From Martinezella lusitana (lineage in GTDB: Bacteria; Pseudomonadota; Alphaproteobacteria; Rhizobiales; Rhizobiaceae), in assembly GCF_900094565.1 (NCBI RefSeq), contig NZ_FMAF01000011.1, forward strand, positions 115,837 through 179,836: a DNA stretch of 64,000 nucleotides, in the 5' to 3' direction. Made by a program: the position numbers and the translations under genes. This document shows, one piece after another, positions 44,223-52,946 of the stretch. How positions within the stretch are numbered: position 1 is the stretch's first letter; each line of letters opens with the position of its first letter. The notes below the pieces were generated by a model. The model worked only from the letters and a program-made list of their open reading frames with translations. It searched no databases and had not been told where the DNA came from.

Positions 44223-45401
44223 ATGACGGCAATATCTCTTCAACGGCTCAGGGCTGCGATCCTGCTCACGACCTTATGCGTGCTGGCGGCTCAGCCAGCC
44301 CTCGCCCAGGAAGGCTCGGTGCTAACCTCATTGCAAAGCCAGATTACAACGGCCGCGAAGGGTTGGGAAACAACCGTCATGGATGCGGCGAAGTCGCTTT
44401 TCTGGATCCTGGCAACGATCGAGATCGGCATAGCTGCCGTCTGGCTCGCGATACAAGCTGCATCGCTCGACAGCTGGTTCGCCGAGCTCGTCCGGCGGAT
44501 CATGTTCGTCGGCTTCTTCGCTTTCGTGTTGGCACAAGGGCCGACCTTCGCCAAGGCAGTAGTTGATAGCCTGTTCCAGATCGGCGCCGGAGGCGGCACC
44601 GCTTCGCCGGCCGATGTCTTCAATGCCGGACTCGCCGTCGCCACCAAGATGTCGGAAAAGATCCAGTTTGGGCTTTTCGAGGACAATGCGCTGGCGATCT
44701 CTGCCGCTTTTGCGATGGTCGTCGTTGTCATCTCGTTCTCGCTCGTCGCCGCGATTTTCGTGTCTGTCATGGTCGAGATGTATATCGGCCTGCTCGCCGG
44801 CACGATCATGCTCGGCCTGGGCGGTTCCTCCTATACCAAAGACTTCGCTGTCCGATATTTGATCTATGCTTTCTCGGTCGGAATGAAGCTCATGGCACTG
44901 GTCATGATCTCGCGGATCGGATCGGAGGTTCTGATCGGATTGGCAAACCAACCCGACATTGGCGAACAATTCCAGACCGCGCTTGCGATTGCCGGCATTG
45001 CCGTCGTCGTTTTCATTGTCGCGATTTATGTGCCGAACATCATGCAGGGCGTTGTCCAGGGCGCCTCGGTTTCGGGCGGAATGGAGGCGATCCGCCACGG
45101 CGGCCAAGCGGCATCCTTCGCCACGGGCGCCGGGTTCCTTGCAGCGGGTGCGGCGGGCGCAGGCTTTGCGGCTGCCCAGGCTGCTCGCGCTGCTGGGTCA
45201 TCCGTTGCAGGTGCAGCTCTTCGTGGTTTCGGTGCAGGAATCGGGTCCGCGGGAAAAGCGGCGGGGTCCGCTGCCAAGGAAAAGGCCATCGGTTCTCCCG
45301 GAGCCTATGCCGGATCGATCCTCGGTCTCGCTAACGCCAAGCTCGACCAAGCGCGCAGCGGGCATAGCGGGCCGAAGCCACCTCCCGAACGCAAAGACTA
45401 A
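44223..45401 (+). CDS. trbL: Conjugal transfer protein TrbL (VirB6 family)
   Basis: 392-residue polytopic inner-membrane protein of the secretion channel. An N-terminal signal-like segment (about 8-28) is followed by about six membrane helices between residues 55 and 265 (for example FAMVVVVISFSLVAAIFVSV). The C-terminal third is Ala/Gly-rich and cytoplasmic or periplasmic. GAGGAG lies directly against the ATG, an unusually short spacing, so coupling from trbK may matter. Confidence 0.94.
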   Translation: MTAISLQRLRAAILLTTLCVLAAQPALAQEGSVLTSLQSQITTAAKGWETTVMDAAKSLFWILATIEIGIAAVWLAIQAASLDSWFAELVRRIMFVGFFAFVLAQGPTFAKAVVDSLFQIGAGGGTASPADVFNAGLAVATKMSEKIQFGLFEDNALAISAAFAMVVVVISFSLVAAIFVSVMVEMYIGLLAGTIMLGLGGSSYTKDFAVRYLIYAFSVGMKLMALVMISRIGSEVLIGLANQPDIGEQFQTALAIAGIAVVVFIVAIYVPNIMQGVVQGASVSGGMEAIRHGGQAASFATGAGFLAAGAAGAGFAAAQAARAAGSSVAGAALRGFGAGIGSAGKAAGSAAKEKAIGSPGAYAGSILGLANAKLDQARSGHSGPKPPPERKD

Positions 45402-45425
45402 CAGCAATCAGAAAGTGATCGATCG

Positions 45426-46088
45426 ATGGCAGCGAACCGCGCCCCCGAAAACCCCTATCTTGCCGCGCGCCAGGAATGGAATGAGCGATACGGTTCCTAT
45501 GTGCAGTCCGCCGCCGCTTGGCGCATCGTCGGCATCCTCGGTTTGACCATGGCCGTGATTGGATTCGCATATGCGATGTATCTCAGCACCCAGGTCAAGC
45601 TGGTTCCCTATATCGTCGAGGTCGACAAACTCGGGACCGCGGTGACGTCTGGTTACCCGCAACAGATTGAATATGCCGATGTTCGGGTAGTACGCGCGAC
45701 GCTCGGAAACTTCGTAACCAGCTTCCGTTCGATCACGCCGGATGCAGTGGTGCAGAAGCAGTATATCGATCGAACCTACGCACTCCTTCGAACATCGGAT
45801 CCCTCGACCGAGAAGATCAACGCCTGGTTCCGCGGTAACTCGCCGTTCGAAAAGGCGAAGTCTTCGACCGTTGCGATCGAGGTCAACAATATCGTGGCGC
45901 TCTCGAACCAGACCTATCAGATCGACTGGACCGAATACGAACGCGACCGCAAGGGCAAGGAAATAGGCACGCGCCGGTTTCGCGGCATCGCAACGGTGAC
46001 GCTTACCGCACCGCAGGATGAGGCGACCATCCGCCTCAATCCGATCGGCCTCTATGTCCGGGATTTCGACTGGACAGCACAGCTTTAA
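45426..46088 (+). CDS. trbF: Conjugal transfer protein TrbF (VirB8 family)
   Basis: 220-residue bitopic protein with a cytoplasmic N-terminus, one membrane helix (about residues 35-58, IVGILGLTMAVIGFAYAMYL) and a periplasmic NTF2-like domain (VDKLGTAVTSGYP onward). VirB8-like proteins nucleate the inner-membrane complex. It lies 24 bases after trbL and 17 before trbG. Confidence 0.95.
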   Translation: MAANRAPENPYLAARQEWNERYGSYVQSAAAWRIVGILGLTMAVIGFAYAMYLSTQVKLVPYIVEVDKLGTAVTSGYPQQIEYADVRVVRATLGNFVTSFRSITPDAVVQKQYIDRTYALLRTSDPSTEKINAWFRGNSPFEKAKSSTVAIEVNNIVALSNQTYQIDWTEYERDRKGKEIGTRRFRGIATVTLTAPQDEATIRLNPIGLYVRDFDWTAQL

Positions 46089-46105
46089 GGCAGGGGATTC
46101 ACTCA

Positions 46106-46915
46106 ATGCACAGAACAGGATTGATCGCGGCCGGCTGCCTGGCCGGACTCGTCTTCGTGAGCGGTGCGCAAGCACAGAGCATGTCGAACAATGAGGTGAA
46201 GGGGACGAACATTTCCAGGAAATGGCGTGGCACATCGGGACTGGTGACAACCGGCCCCGATGGCAAGGTCATTTTCCTATTCGGGGAGACGCAGCCATCG
46301 GTCGTCTGCTCACCGCTGCAAGTCTGCGATATCGAACTCCAGGGCGGCGAGATCGTCCGGGACGTTTTGGTTGGAGACACGGTGCGTTGGAAAGTCGAGC
46401 CCGCGACCTCCGGCGCCACCGGCGGCCAGGCGATCCATCTGATCGTCAAGCCGTCGGAGGCGGGTCTCGTCACGTCAATGGTCGTCACGACCTCGCGGCG
46501 CACCTATCACATCCAACTGAAATCGCATCCGAGCCAGTACATGGCCCGCGTCGGCTTCGAATATCCGGAGGATGTCTCGACCAAGCTTGCCGATATCAAC
46601 TCACGGCTGGAGACCGGCGGCATTCCTGGAACCGCGCCCGACAAGCTGAACTTTTCTTACTCCATCAGTGGCAGCGCGCCCTGGAAACCGAAGCGCGTCT
46701 ATTCGGACGGCGCCAAGACCTACATCCAGTTCTCGAAATCGGTCTCGAGCCAGGATGCGCCGGTTCTTTTCGTCGTCAGCGGTGGCCAGAATCGCATCGT
46801 AAACTATCGAATGAAGAACGACTTGATGATCGTCGACTACGCGGTCGACAAAGCAATCCTCGTCTCCGGTGTCGGCTGGCGCCAGCAGAAGATCACCATC
46901 CGGCGGGGAGGCTGA
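46106..46915 (+). CDS. trbG: Conjugal transfer protein TrbG (VirB9 family)
   Basis: 269-residue periplasmic protein of the outer-membrane core complex. A signal peptide (about residues 1-24, ending GAQAQ) is followed by the CagX/VirB9 fold, with QPSVVCSPLQVCDIELQGGE and the C-terminal VFSDGAKTYIQF-like block (YSDGAKTYIQFSKSV). It partners TrbH (lipoprotein) and TrbI (VirB10). Confidence 0.95.
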   Translation: MHRTGLIAAGCLAGLVFVSGAQAQSMSNNEVKGTNISRKWRGTSGLVTTGPDGKVIFLFGETQPSVVCSPLQVCDIELQGGEIVRDVLVGDTVRWKVEPATSGATGGQAIHLIVKPSEAGLVTSMVVTTSRRTYHIQLKSHPSQYMARVGFEYPEDVSTKLADINSRLETGGIPGTAPDKLNFSYSISGSAPWKPKRVYSDGAKTYIQFSKSVSSQDAPVLFVVSGGQNRIVNYRMKNDLMIVDYAVDKAILVSGVGWRQQKITIRRGG

Positions 46916-46918
46916 CCA

Positions 46919-47356
46919 ATGCGAAACCTTGTTGTTGCGATCACGATCGCTTTTGTACTTACGGGCTGCCAAACGGCTGAGGACGGGCTGACCACCGGTT
47001 CGACGCCGACCACCCTCACAGGTTCGGCGGCAAGTGCAATTGCCGGCGACATGGCAAGCCGGCTTGCCGAGCAGGTCGGTCCCGCGGGCACGACGACCAT
47101 CAAGATGGAGAAGGACTCATCAGACTTTGCAACAGCGCTCGAGGCTGCGCTGAAGGGTTGGGGCTATACGGTCGTAACCGATGGCAAGGTTGGCAAGGAC
47201 GTCAAACCCGTCGAACTCGCCTATTCGCTCGACGACGTCGACGGCCAGGTTCTTGCAAGACTGTCGACGCCCTCGATCGCCCTTGGCCGCGCCTACACCG
47301 CAACGACCGGGGGTGCCGTGCCGGCAAGCCCCCTCTCGATCATGCAGCGCAATTGA
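46919..47356 (+). CDS. trbH: Conjugal transfer lipoprotein TrbH (VirB7-like)
   Basis: 145-residue lipoprotein. The lipobox L-T-G-C ends at Cys17, where the signal peptide would be cut and lipid attached. The mature part is small and mixed alpha/beta. It anchors the core complex with TrbG in the outer membrane. Starts 3 bases after the trbG stop. Confidence 0.93.
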   Translation: MRNLVVAITIAFVLTGCQTAEDGLTTGSTPTTLTGSAASAIAGDMASRLAEQVGPAGTTTIKMEKDSSDFATALEAALKGWGYTVVTDGKVGKDVKPVELAYSLDDVDGQVLARLSTPSIALGRAYTATTGGAVPASPLSIMQRN

Positions 47357-47368
47357 GAGGAGGCGAGC

Positions 47369-48664
47369 ATGGTCCAATCTCTGCAGCTGGGCACCTCCAG
47401 CCAGGCCGACGATCAGAAGGGTATGCGCCGTCTGAACCGTCTGCCAATCATCGTCGCCATCATCATCGTTGCGCTATTTGTCGGCGTCGTCGTCATCGGG
47501 CTGTCATGGCGCGGTCTCCCCTTCAATCGGAACAACGATCTCGACAGCGCCTCGAATGCTCCCGCAACCAACTTCGGCGACCAGCTCAAGCGTGGTGTCA
47601 CCGACGGCATCATCGGCGATCCGGAACAACGCGAAGTGTTCCAGCCGACGCCCGCCGTCGAACAGAAAGTCGCGAAGGAAACCGCCGTTGTTGATCGCAC
47701 ACCCACCCAGCGAGAGGAGCGGCGCCCTAGACTTGAATCGGAAGCGGAATGGAAGGCACGCCTGAAACGGGAGCAGGACGAACAGTATATCCGTGAAGCG
47801 CAACGGCAGCGCATGGCCCGGCTCCAGGCGCGGGCGACAGCGTTGGACTCGCCGTTGAAGGTGGATATTTCCGACATCGACAAGGCAGCCAACGCCTCCA
47901 GAGAGACCGACCGGCGGGCGACGACTGCCAATAGCGCCTCGGACCTATACGCCGCTGCCATGAAGTCCGGTCTGATGGGGCAGAATGTCGATCCCAACGC
48001 TCAGACATCAAAGGAAGATTTCTTCAACCAGGACATCAAGGACCTTGGCTATTTGCCGAACCGGGTGGTGCCGCAAATGTCAGCCTATGAGCTCAAGCGC
48101 GGCTCCGTCATTCCCGCCACCCTGATCACCGGCCTGAACTCCGACCTTCCCGGACGGATCACCGCGCAGGTCAGTCAGAACGTCTATGACAGCGCCACCG
48201 GTTACCGGCTGCTGATCCCGCAGGGGGCAAAACTGTTCGGCCGTTACGATTCCAAGGTCTCGTTCGGCCAGGAACGCGTCCTTGTCGTGTGGACCGATCT
48301 CATTTTCCCGAATGGCTCAACCCTGCAGATCGGCGGCATGGCCGGTACGGATGCCGAAGGCTATGGCGGCTTCAAGGACAAGGTCGATCGGCATCTCTGG
48401 CGCACGTGGAGTTCTGCTGCGCTGATCGCACTGATCGGAACCGGGATCGACATGTCGATGCCGCAAAGCTCGACGCTTGCAACGCAGGAGACTGCATCGG
48501 ACGCGGCCCGCCGCAACTTTGCGGAATCGTTCGGCAGGGTCGCCGAGCAGACCATTTCAAAGAACCTGAATGTGCAGCCGACCATCCAGATCCGCCCCGG
48601 CTACAAGTTCAACGTGCTCGTGGACCAGGATATTATATTTCCGTCGACCTACAGCAGAAACTGA
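47369..48664 (+). CDS. trbI: Conjugal transfer protein TrbI (VirB10 family)
   Basis: 431-residue energy-sensing core component spanning both membranes. It has a membrane helix near residues 30-50 (IIVAIIIVALFVGVVVIGL), a charged linker (about 100-150) and the C-terminal VirB10 beta-barrel (about 215-425: SVIPATLITGLNSDLPG, GQERVLVVWTDLIFPNG, NVLVDQDIIFP). GAGAGGAGG precedes the start. Last gene of the trb operon. Confidence 0.95.
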   Translation: MVQSLQLGTSSQADDQKGMRRLNRLPIIVAIIIVALFVGVVVIGLSWRGLPFNRNNDLDSASNAPATNFGDQLKRGVTDGIIGDPEQREVFQPTPAVEQKVAKETAVVDRTPTQREERRPRLESEAEWKARLKREQDEQYIREAQRQRMARLQARATALDSPLKVDISDIDKAANASRETDRRATTANSASDLYAAAMKSGLMGQNVDPNAQTSKEDFFNQDIKDLGYLPNRVVPQMSAYELKRGSVIPATLITGLNSDLPGRITAQVSQNVYDSATGYRLLIPQGAKLFGRYDSKVSFGQERVLVVWTDLIFPNGSTLQIGGMAGTDAEGYGGFKDKVDRHLWRTWSSAALIALIGTGIDMSMPQSSTLATQETASDAARRNFAESFGRVAEQTISKNLNVQPTIQIRPGYKFNVLVDQDIIFPSTYSRN

Positions 48665-48977
48665 CGAACATCGTCCGACGCCATTTCAGCCGCTGGCATG
48701 CCGCGCATGCCGGTGCAACATTGCAATTCCGCAATAACTTTCCTGTCTTTGTCATCTTTTTAGTTCAAGGGGACTTGAAACTTGTCTTTTCACAGGTAGT
48801 GCTAGGCGTACACGGCTAGAGGGACTGCTCCGCGCTGCTCTGGCACCGTGGGTTGCGTCGAGATGCCTGTGGCTGATTGTGGCTATGGCTTGGCCGCTGG
48901 GCGGCGAGGCCTGTTCGAGTGTCTCGATGTGCCAGATCATGACCGACCTACAGGTCGATAAGACAGGAGAAACGCTG
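48665..48977. other. Intergenic region between trbI and traR
   Basis: About 313 bases. The reading frame of traR stays open through part of it (from 48879), but the true start is placed at 48978. A TTGAAA at 48774-48779 with TAGTGC 16 bases further is a weak promoter candidate for separate traR expression. No terminator or further gene is recognised. Confidence 0.35.
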
Positions 48978-49691
48978 GTGGATGGAGAATTTCGCTCGCT
49001 CGTCGACATGTTGGAAGCTGCGCAGGACGAGCTTACGATCAAAGGTGCCATGAAGCGCTTCGCAGAGGCCTGCGGCTACGAGCGGTTTGCCTATCTTCAA
49101 AAGGAAGGCGCCCAGATCAAGACCTTCAACACCTACCCAAAGCCATGGGAACGCACCTATCTCTCGGCCGATTACTCCAATATCGATCCCGTGGTGACGC
49201 AGGCAAAACGAAAAGGCGATATCTTCTTCTGGACGGCGGACGATTGGAGACCGCGCGGCTCATCTGAGCTCAGAAAGTTTCGCAATGAATCGATCGAGCA
49301 CGGAATCCGTTGTGGCATGACCATTCCCGTGGAAGGCAGCTACGGAACATCGATGATGCTGACCTTCGCATCCTCCGAAAGGAATGTGGAACTGCCGGTC
49401 GCTTTTGACCCGAAAAAGGCTGTGCAATTGGTGATGATGATCCATTATCGCTTGAAGATGATCGGCGGCAAGACCACGCTCAATCCAAAGCAGGCGCTGT
49501 CGCCGCGTGAAATGGACTGCTTGATCTGGGCGGCAAAAGGAAAGAGTACGCTTACAACCGCCAATTTGGTCGGCATCGCTTTCCGGACTGTGCAGCACCA
49601 TCTCGATAAGGCGCGTGGCAAGCTCGGCGCCGAGTCGGTTCCGCATCTTGTGGCGATCGCCAAGGATCGGGGTTTGCTGCCTCCCAGCTAG
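48978..49691 (+). CDS. traR: Quorum-sensing transcriptional activator TraR (LuxR family)
   Basis: 237-residue autoinducer-dependent activator of the tra and trb genes. From the GTG at 48978 (AGGAGA 8 bases upstream) the ligand-pocket residues fall exactly at the positions known in Agrobacterium TraR: Tyr53, Trp57, Tyr61, Asp70 and Trp85, which supports this start over the longer frame from 48879. The C-terminal LuxR helix-turn-helix covers about residues 175-230 (LSPREMDCLIWAAKGKS, then FRTVQHHLDKARGKLG). It is convergent with traM and overlaps its end by 4 bases. Confidence 0.94.
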   Translation: MDGEFRSLVDMLEAAQDELTIKGAMKRFAEACGYERFAYLQKEGAQIKTFNTYPKPWERTYLSADYSNIDPVVTQAKRKGDIFFWTADDWRPRGSSELRKFRNESIEHGIRCGMTIPVEGSYGTSMMLTFASSERNVELPVAFDPKKAVQLVMMIHYRLKMIGGKTTLNPKQALSPREMDCLIWAAKGKSTLTTANLVGIAFRTVQHHLDKARGKLGAESVPHLVAIAKDRGLLPPS

Positions 49692-50008
49692 CTGACATCG
49701 TCATCGACCGGTACTTCCGGCACGAAGCCGAGTGCGTCGAGCATATCCGAAAGCTCATCCTGCTGAGCTGCGGCCCTTTTCTGGCGCGCAAAATGCTCCT
49801 CCTGAAGGGTCTCCAGAACCGAACTGGCGATCGTAGGATCCTCGCTTGCGCGTATCCACTCCTCGTAGACCGCCTGATCGGCGGCGAGCAGACGGCGATG
49901 TTCGCGAATGGCGGCCACTGTCAGCGTCTCCAATTCCGCCTTGTCCATCAAATTGTATCGAGATTTCTTCTGGTCTCCTCCGGCTTGCGAGGAACCCGCA
50001 TCTTGCAT
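49688..50008 (-). CDS. traM: TraR antiactivator TraM
   Basis: 106-residue helical protein that binds TraR and blocks DNA binding until enough signal builds up. Core segments are DKAELETLTVAAIREHRRLLAADQAVYEEWI and the C-terminal QDELSDMLDALGFVP. I choose ATG 50008, preceded by GGAAGGAAAAG; the open frame continues to 50107 but the added 33 basic residues are not typical of TraM, which is about 100 residues. Tail-to-tail with traR. Confidence 0.9.
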   Translation of the reverse strand: MQDAGSSQAGGDQKKSRYNLMDKAELETLTVAAIREHRRLLAADQAVYEEWIRASEDPTIASSVLETLQEEHFARQKRAAAQQDELSDMLDALGFVPEVPVDDDVS

Positions 50009-50137
50009 TTCTTTTCCTTCCCAGATCGATGGATTGGCACGACTGCGCCGTATTCGCGCGCGCCTCTTGGCTCCTATGTCAGACGATCCTCTTGGAAGAG
50101 TAAACATCCGACCACCGGCAATATCACAGGCTTTGTC

Positions 50138-50176
50138 GAATCGGAACTATAGTTCCTAGAACAATAATTCCGATTC
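50138..50176. promoter_or_regulatory. Nested inverted repeats ahead of the small XRE regulator
   Basis: Outer arms GAATCGGAA (50138-50146) and TTCCGATTC (50168-50176) are perfect 9-base complements. Inside the left part lies the perfect 14-base palindrome GGAACTATAGTTCC (50143-50156). The pattern, 16 bases ahead of the XRE gene, suggests a repressor binding in cooperating pairs, probably the XRE protein itself. Confidence 0.6.
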
Positions 50177-50192
50177 TGGTTCCGCTGATGTC

Positions 50193-50411
50193 ATGGATCT
50201 CAACGAGGTCATGGCTAGGAATTTGCGTCGTATCCGCCATGGCCAGAAACTGACGCAGGAAGAATTGGCCCATCGCACAGGCCTAAGCGCGCGCCATATC
50301 GGTGCCATTGAGCGCGCCGAGATGTCTGCAACGATCACGGTCCTTGGCCAGATCTCCCAAGCGCTGGCTGTCGATCCAAGAGAATTCCTGACGGAGACAA
50401 ATACGGGCTGA
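50193..50411 (+). CDS. Small XRE-family transcriptional regulator
   Basis: 72-residue stand-alone helix-turn-helix protein (residues 9-63: NLRRIRHGQKLTQEELAHRTG then SARHIGAIERAEMSATITVLGQISQAL). No effector domain. The inverted repeats immediately upstream are probable autoregulatory sites. It sits between traM and a PIN/ImmA-IrrE cassette, so it may regulate either or serve plasmid control. Convergent with the PIN-domain gene, whose end is 18 bases away. Confidence 0.85.
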   Translation: MDLNEVMARNLRRIRHGQKLTQEELAHRTGLSARHIGAIERAEMSATITVLGQISQALAVDPREFLTETNTG

Positions 50412-50428
50412 CAATTCGAACGCCAACG

Positions 50429-50923
50429 TCAGATTCGGGATCGCCAACCCGTCGTGAAGTTCAGGGCCGACATCATTTCGAAACTGTTGCACCACCTGAC
50501 ACCGAGATCCTTGCAGACGTCGGGGATGCGGCGATTTGCGCGCTTTGCGCTTGGCTTCGAAGCCTCGACCGTCACCACGATTCGATCGTCGGACAGCGCC
50601 ATCGCATAGGCGATCAAAAACGGATCTCGCCCGATCTCGATGACCTCAGCGTCGTTCAGATCGGTAGCGTATTTCTCGATAACAGCCTGCACCAAGGCCG
50701 GGTCGACATCTTCATCCAGCCGCAGAACACCGTAGTTGTCAGCTTCGCTCAGCCAGCGACCGATTTCCGAGCCCTCGGTGATTTCTTCGAGGATCTCCAC
50801 GGGAACTTTGATCTCGCCGGCCTCGCCCATATGGACCAACCAATCCCAGAATTCCGGAAACCGGCCGATCGGGTAGTACAGATTATGGGCGGTGATCAGA
50901 ACGTTTGCGTCGAGGAGATGCAC
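50429..50923 (-). CDS. DUF4411 PIN-like protein, probable toxin
   Basis: 164-residue protein with a PIN-like start MHLLDANVLITAHNLYYP (Asp5 as a candidate metal ligand) and further acidic residues in EILEEITEG and LNDAEVIEIGRDPFLIAYAMAL, the spots expected for a PIN ribonuclease active site. DUF4411 proteins are routinely paired with an XRE-ImmA/IrrE protein encoded just upstream, as here (9 bases). Together they look like a toxin-antitoxin module. Confidence 0.8.
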   Translation of the reverse strand: MHLLDANVLITAHNLYYPIGRFPEFWDWLVHMGEAGEIKVPVEILEEITEGSEIGRWLSEADNYGVLRLDEDVDPALVQAVIEKYATDLNDAEVIEIGRDPFLIAYAMALSDDRIVVTVEASKPSAKRANRRIPDVCKDLGVRWCNSFEMMSALNFTTGWRSRI

Positions 50924-50932
50924 GGCTTCTCC

Positions 50933-52126
50933 TTAAGCCGCGCTATCGGTAAGGGAATAGACGTTGCTGGCTTTGACACCGAGGATCGCGGCGGCCTTTG
51001 AAGGCGACAAGGCACCCTCCGCCAGCATTCGCCTGGAGAGTTCGACGAGCCGATTGCCGAGCTTATGGCGTTTGACCGTATAGTAACTTGGACCTCCCTC
51101 GTTTTCCCTCGCACGATCGCGTTGCGCGGCTCGGTTCCTCAGCCACTGCTGGCGGAATAGCGTGGTTACCGCTGACCATGTTTCCTGGTCGATGATGCCT
51201 TCGCGATAGAGCTTGTAGGCCACCATGGAGTGGCTGACCTGCCGAGCATCCGCGATTGCGGAAACCCGCGCTATTACCTGTTCCTGCGACGCCCCAACGA
51301 GCGAAGGCTCCTGGGCGATCTCTGCCGAGGGCAGCAGGATGCGCCCGGCAACATCATTGCAGAACGTCTCGATCGCGCTTGCCGGCCGTCCCCCGCTGAC
51401 ACCGGTCCGACCGAGCCAGATATGCGCAAGCTCGTGCAGAAGCGTGAATGACCACGCCTGCTCGCTGTCCTGATCGTTGATCACGACGAAAGGCGCGACA
51501 GGATCGGCGAACGCGAAGCCCCTGAAGAGTTCGACATTCAGGGTGCTGTGATGACTGCCAAGGTTGCCGATAAGAAGCACGAAAATGCCGGCCGCCTCGG
51601 CCCGCTCGCGAAGATAGGCGAAACCCTTGGGCGTTCCGCGGCCGCTTCCATGCCGGTACGTCTTCAGTTCGAACACAAGGCGCGTCCGAATGGCGCTCGC
51701 CAATGCCTCGGCGCCCTGGCTTTGATCAAACGACCCGACGAAATCAAGCGGGGTTGCCTCGTCCTCGGTTTCGAGCACGGCCCTGACCATTTCCTGACGC
51801 GCGCGGACTTCACGCAGCAGTGTGTCGACCAACGCCGCATCGCGCTTTGCGAACTCAGCCGGCAGGGTTCGAAAATCTTCGCCGCGCGCGGCCACCGCCG
51901 GTGGCTCTGCCAAATAGAACGTCAATAGGGGCCGGCGATATTGCGCCGCCATTTTCAAGAGCATCGGCCGTGTCGGCTCGCTGTCCCCGGTTTCGAGCAT
52001 GGCCAGGCGATCGCTGCCCGCTAGTCCGCGAGCCTCGCCAAGACCGACTTTTTCAGCGGCATCCTCGAGAGTGAGCCCCGCGGTTTCGCGAGCCCAACGC
52101 AGGATCGATGGATTGACCTTGGGCAC
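50933..52126 (-). CDS. XRE-ImmA/IrrE metalloprotease-type protein
   Basis: 397-residue protein with an N-terminal XRE helix-turn-helix (VNPSILRWARETAGLTLEDAAEKVG) and an ImmA/IrrE zinc peptidase domain whose HELAH motif is near residues 230-234. I take GTG 52126 as start because AGAGGAAAA precedes it and the protein then begins like its relatives; the open frame runs to 52177. Such proteins act as antitoxin or regulatory protease partners of DUF4411 toxins. The C-terminal 100 residues contain a further HTH-like segment (SPSKAAAILGVKASNVYSL). Confidence 0.85.
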   Translation of the reverse strand: MPKVNPSILRWARETAGLTLEDAAEKVGLGEARGLAGSDRLAMLETGDSEPTRPMLLKMAAQYRRPLLTFYLAEPPAVAARGEDFRTLPAEFAKRDAALVDTLLREVRARQEMVRAVLETEDEATPLDFVGSFDQSQGAEALASAIRTRLVFELKTYRHGSGRGTPKGFAYLRERAEAAGIFVLLIGNLGSHHSTLNVELFRGFAFADPVAPFVVINDQDSEQAWSFTLLHELAHIWLGRTGVSGGRPASAIETFCNDVAGRILLPSAEIAQEPSLVGASQEQVIARVSAIADARQVSHSMVAYKLYREGIIDQETWSAVTTLFRQQWLRNRAAQRDRARENEGGPSYYTVKRHKLGNRLVELSRRMLAEGALSPSKAAAILGVKASNVYSLTDSAA

Positions 52127-52311
52127 CGTTTTCCTCTGTTCGAAGCAGGCGATACGCCCTTTGATATGATCATGCAATCGTTAGGAAAGATATAGGAAGG
52201 GCAGAGCCGGTGGGCGAGCATGAAGCATTTTTCCCGGTCGCCGGCTCGCCTTCGATAGATCCGCAACGCCAGGCATCGATCGCGCCGATCATCCCGGACG
52301 AAGCTGTGCAG

Positions 52312-52929
52312 CTACTTTTGCCCACCGATACGCGAAAGATCGATCCGCATCCCCGCTGCGCCAACTTCCCTCTCATCTTGAGGTTCGGCGTCGGTCGGCA
52401 GGGAAGCGTCGTGTGGTGCGTCATCAGTTCCACCGCTGTCGATCGGCTCACGCTGATTGACGACTGAGCCCCCTGGATCGGGCGCCTGGAAAACGCTCAC
52501 GCCCTCGAATTCCCCGGTCTTCCAGGCATAGACAGCGTCCTCGAATATTTGCGGGAAAACCTCATCGCTTTTCGGATTGCCATACCATTTGGCGACGATG
52601 CGCAAGACTTTCGCGAACATCGCCGTCCCCTTGCGAAGGTTTTCGCAACTGTCGAGCAGGTCGGGCTTCAGATCGGCGACATCCTTGATCCCAACGCCGG
52701 CGGGAAACTGGGTCAGGCCGACGCGAACCACCGCCTGACCGACATACTGCCGGACGATCGCCATCGCCTCGTCCGATGTTTTCGCCTTCGGAACGAGGAT
52801 CAAGCGGCCACCGGATTTGACGGTGACGGCCAATGGATCGTTGGAGCCTGCAGCTGCCACGAACTGTTCGACGATCGCGGCTTTCAATGAAGGGTCAGCG
52901 CATTTTTGGATGAGGGCCGCGTCGAGCAT
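52312..52929 (-). CDS. traH: Conjugal transfer protein TraH
   Basis: 205-residue protein of the Ti-type traAFBH operon. The TraH signature is MLDAALIQKCADPSLKAAIVEQFV at its start and KVLRIVAKWYGNPKSDEVFPQIFEDAVYAWKTGEFEG near residue 120. Function is not defined biochemically. AAGGAG precedes ATG 52929; the longer open frame upstream is traB shadow. It begins 17 bases after the traB stop codon. Confidence 0.9.
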   Translation of the reverse strand: MLDAALIQKCADPSLKAAIVEQFVAAAGSNDPLAVTVKSGGRLILVPKAKTSDEAMAIVRQYVGQAVVRVGLTQFPAGVGIKDVADLKPDLLDSCENLRKGTAMFAKVLRIVAKWYGNPKSDEVFPQIFEDAVYAWKTGEFEGVSVFQAPDPGGSVVNQREPIDSGGTDDAPHDASLPTDAEPQDEREVGAAGMRIDLSRIGGQK

Positions 52930-52946
52930 GACGTCTCCTTGGGCAA

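Noticed and set aside
48879..48977. 33-residue extension of TraR
   Set aside because: The shorter start puts all ligand-binding residues at the numbers known for TraR and has an AGGAGA sequence.
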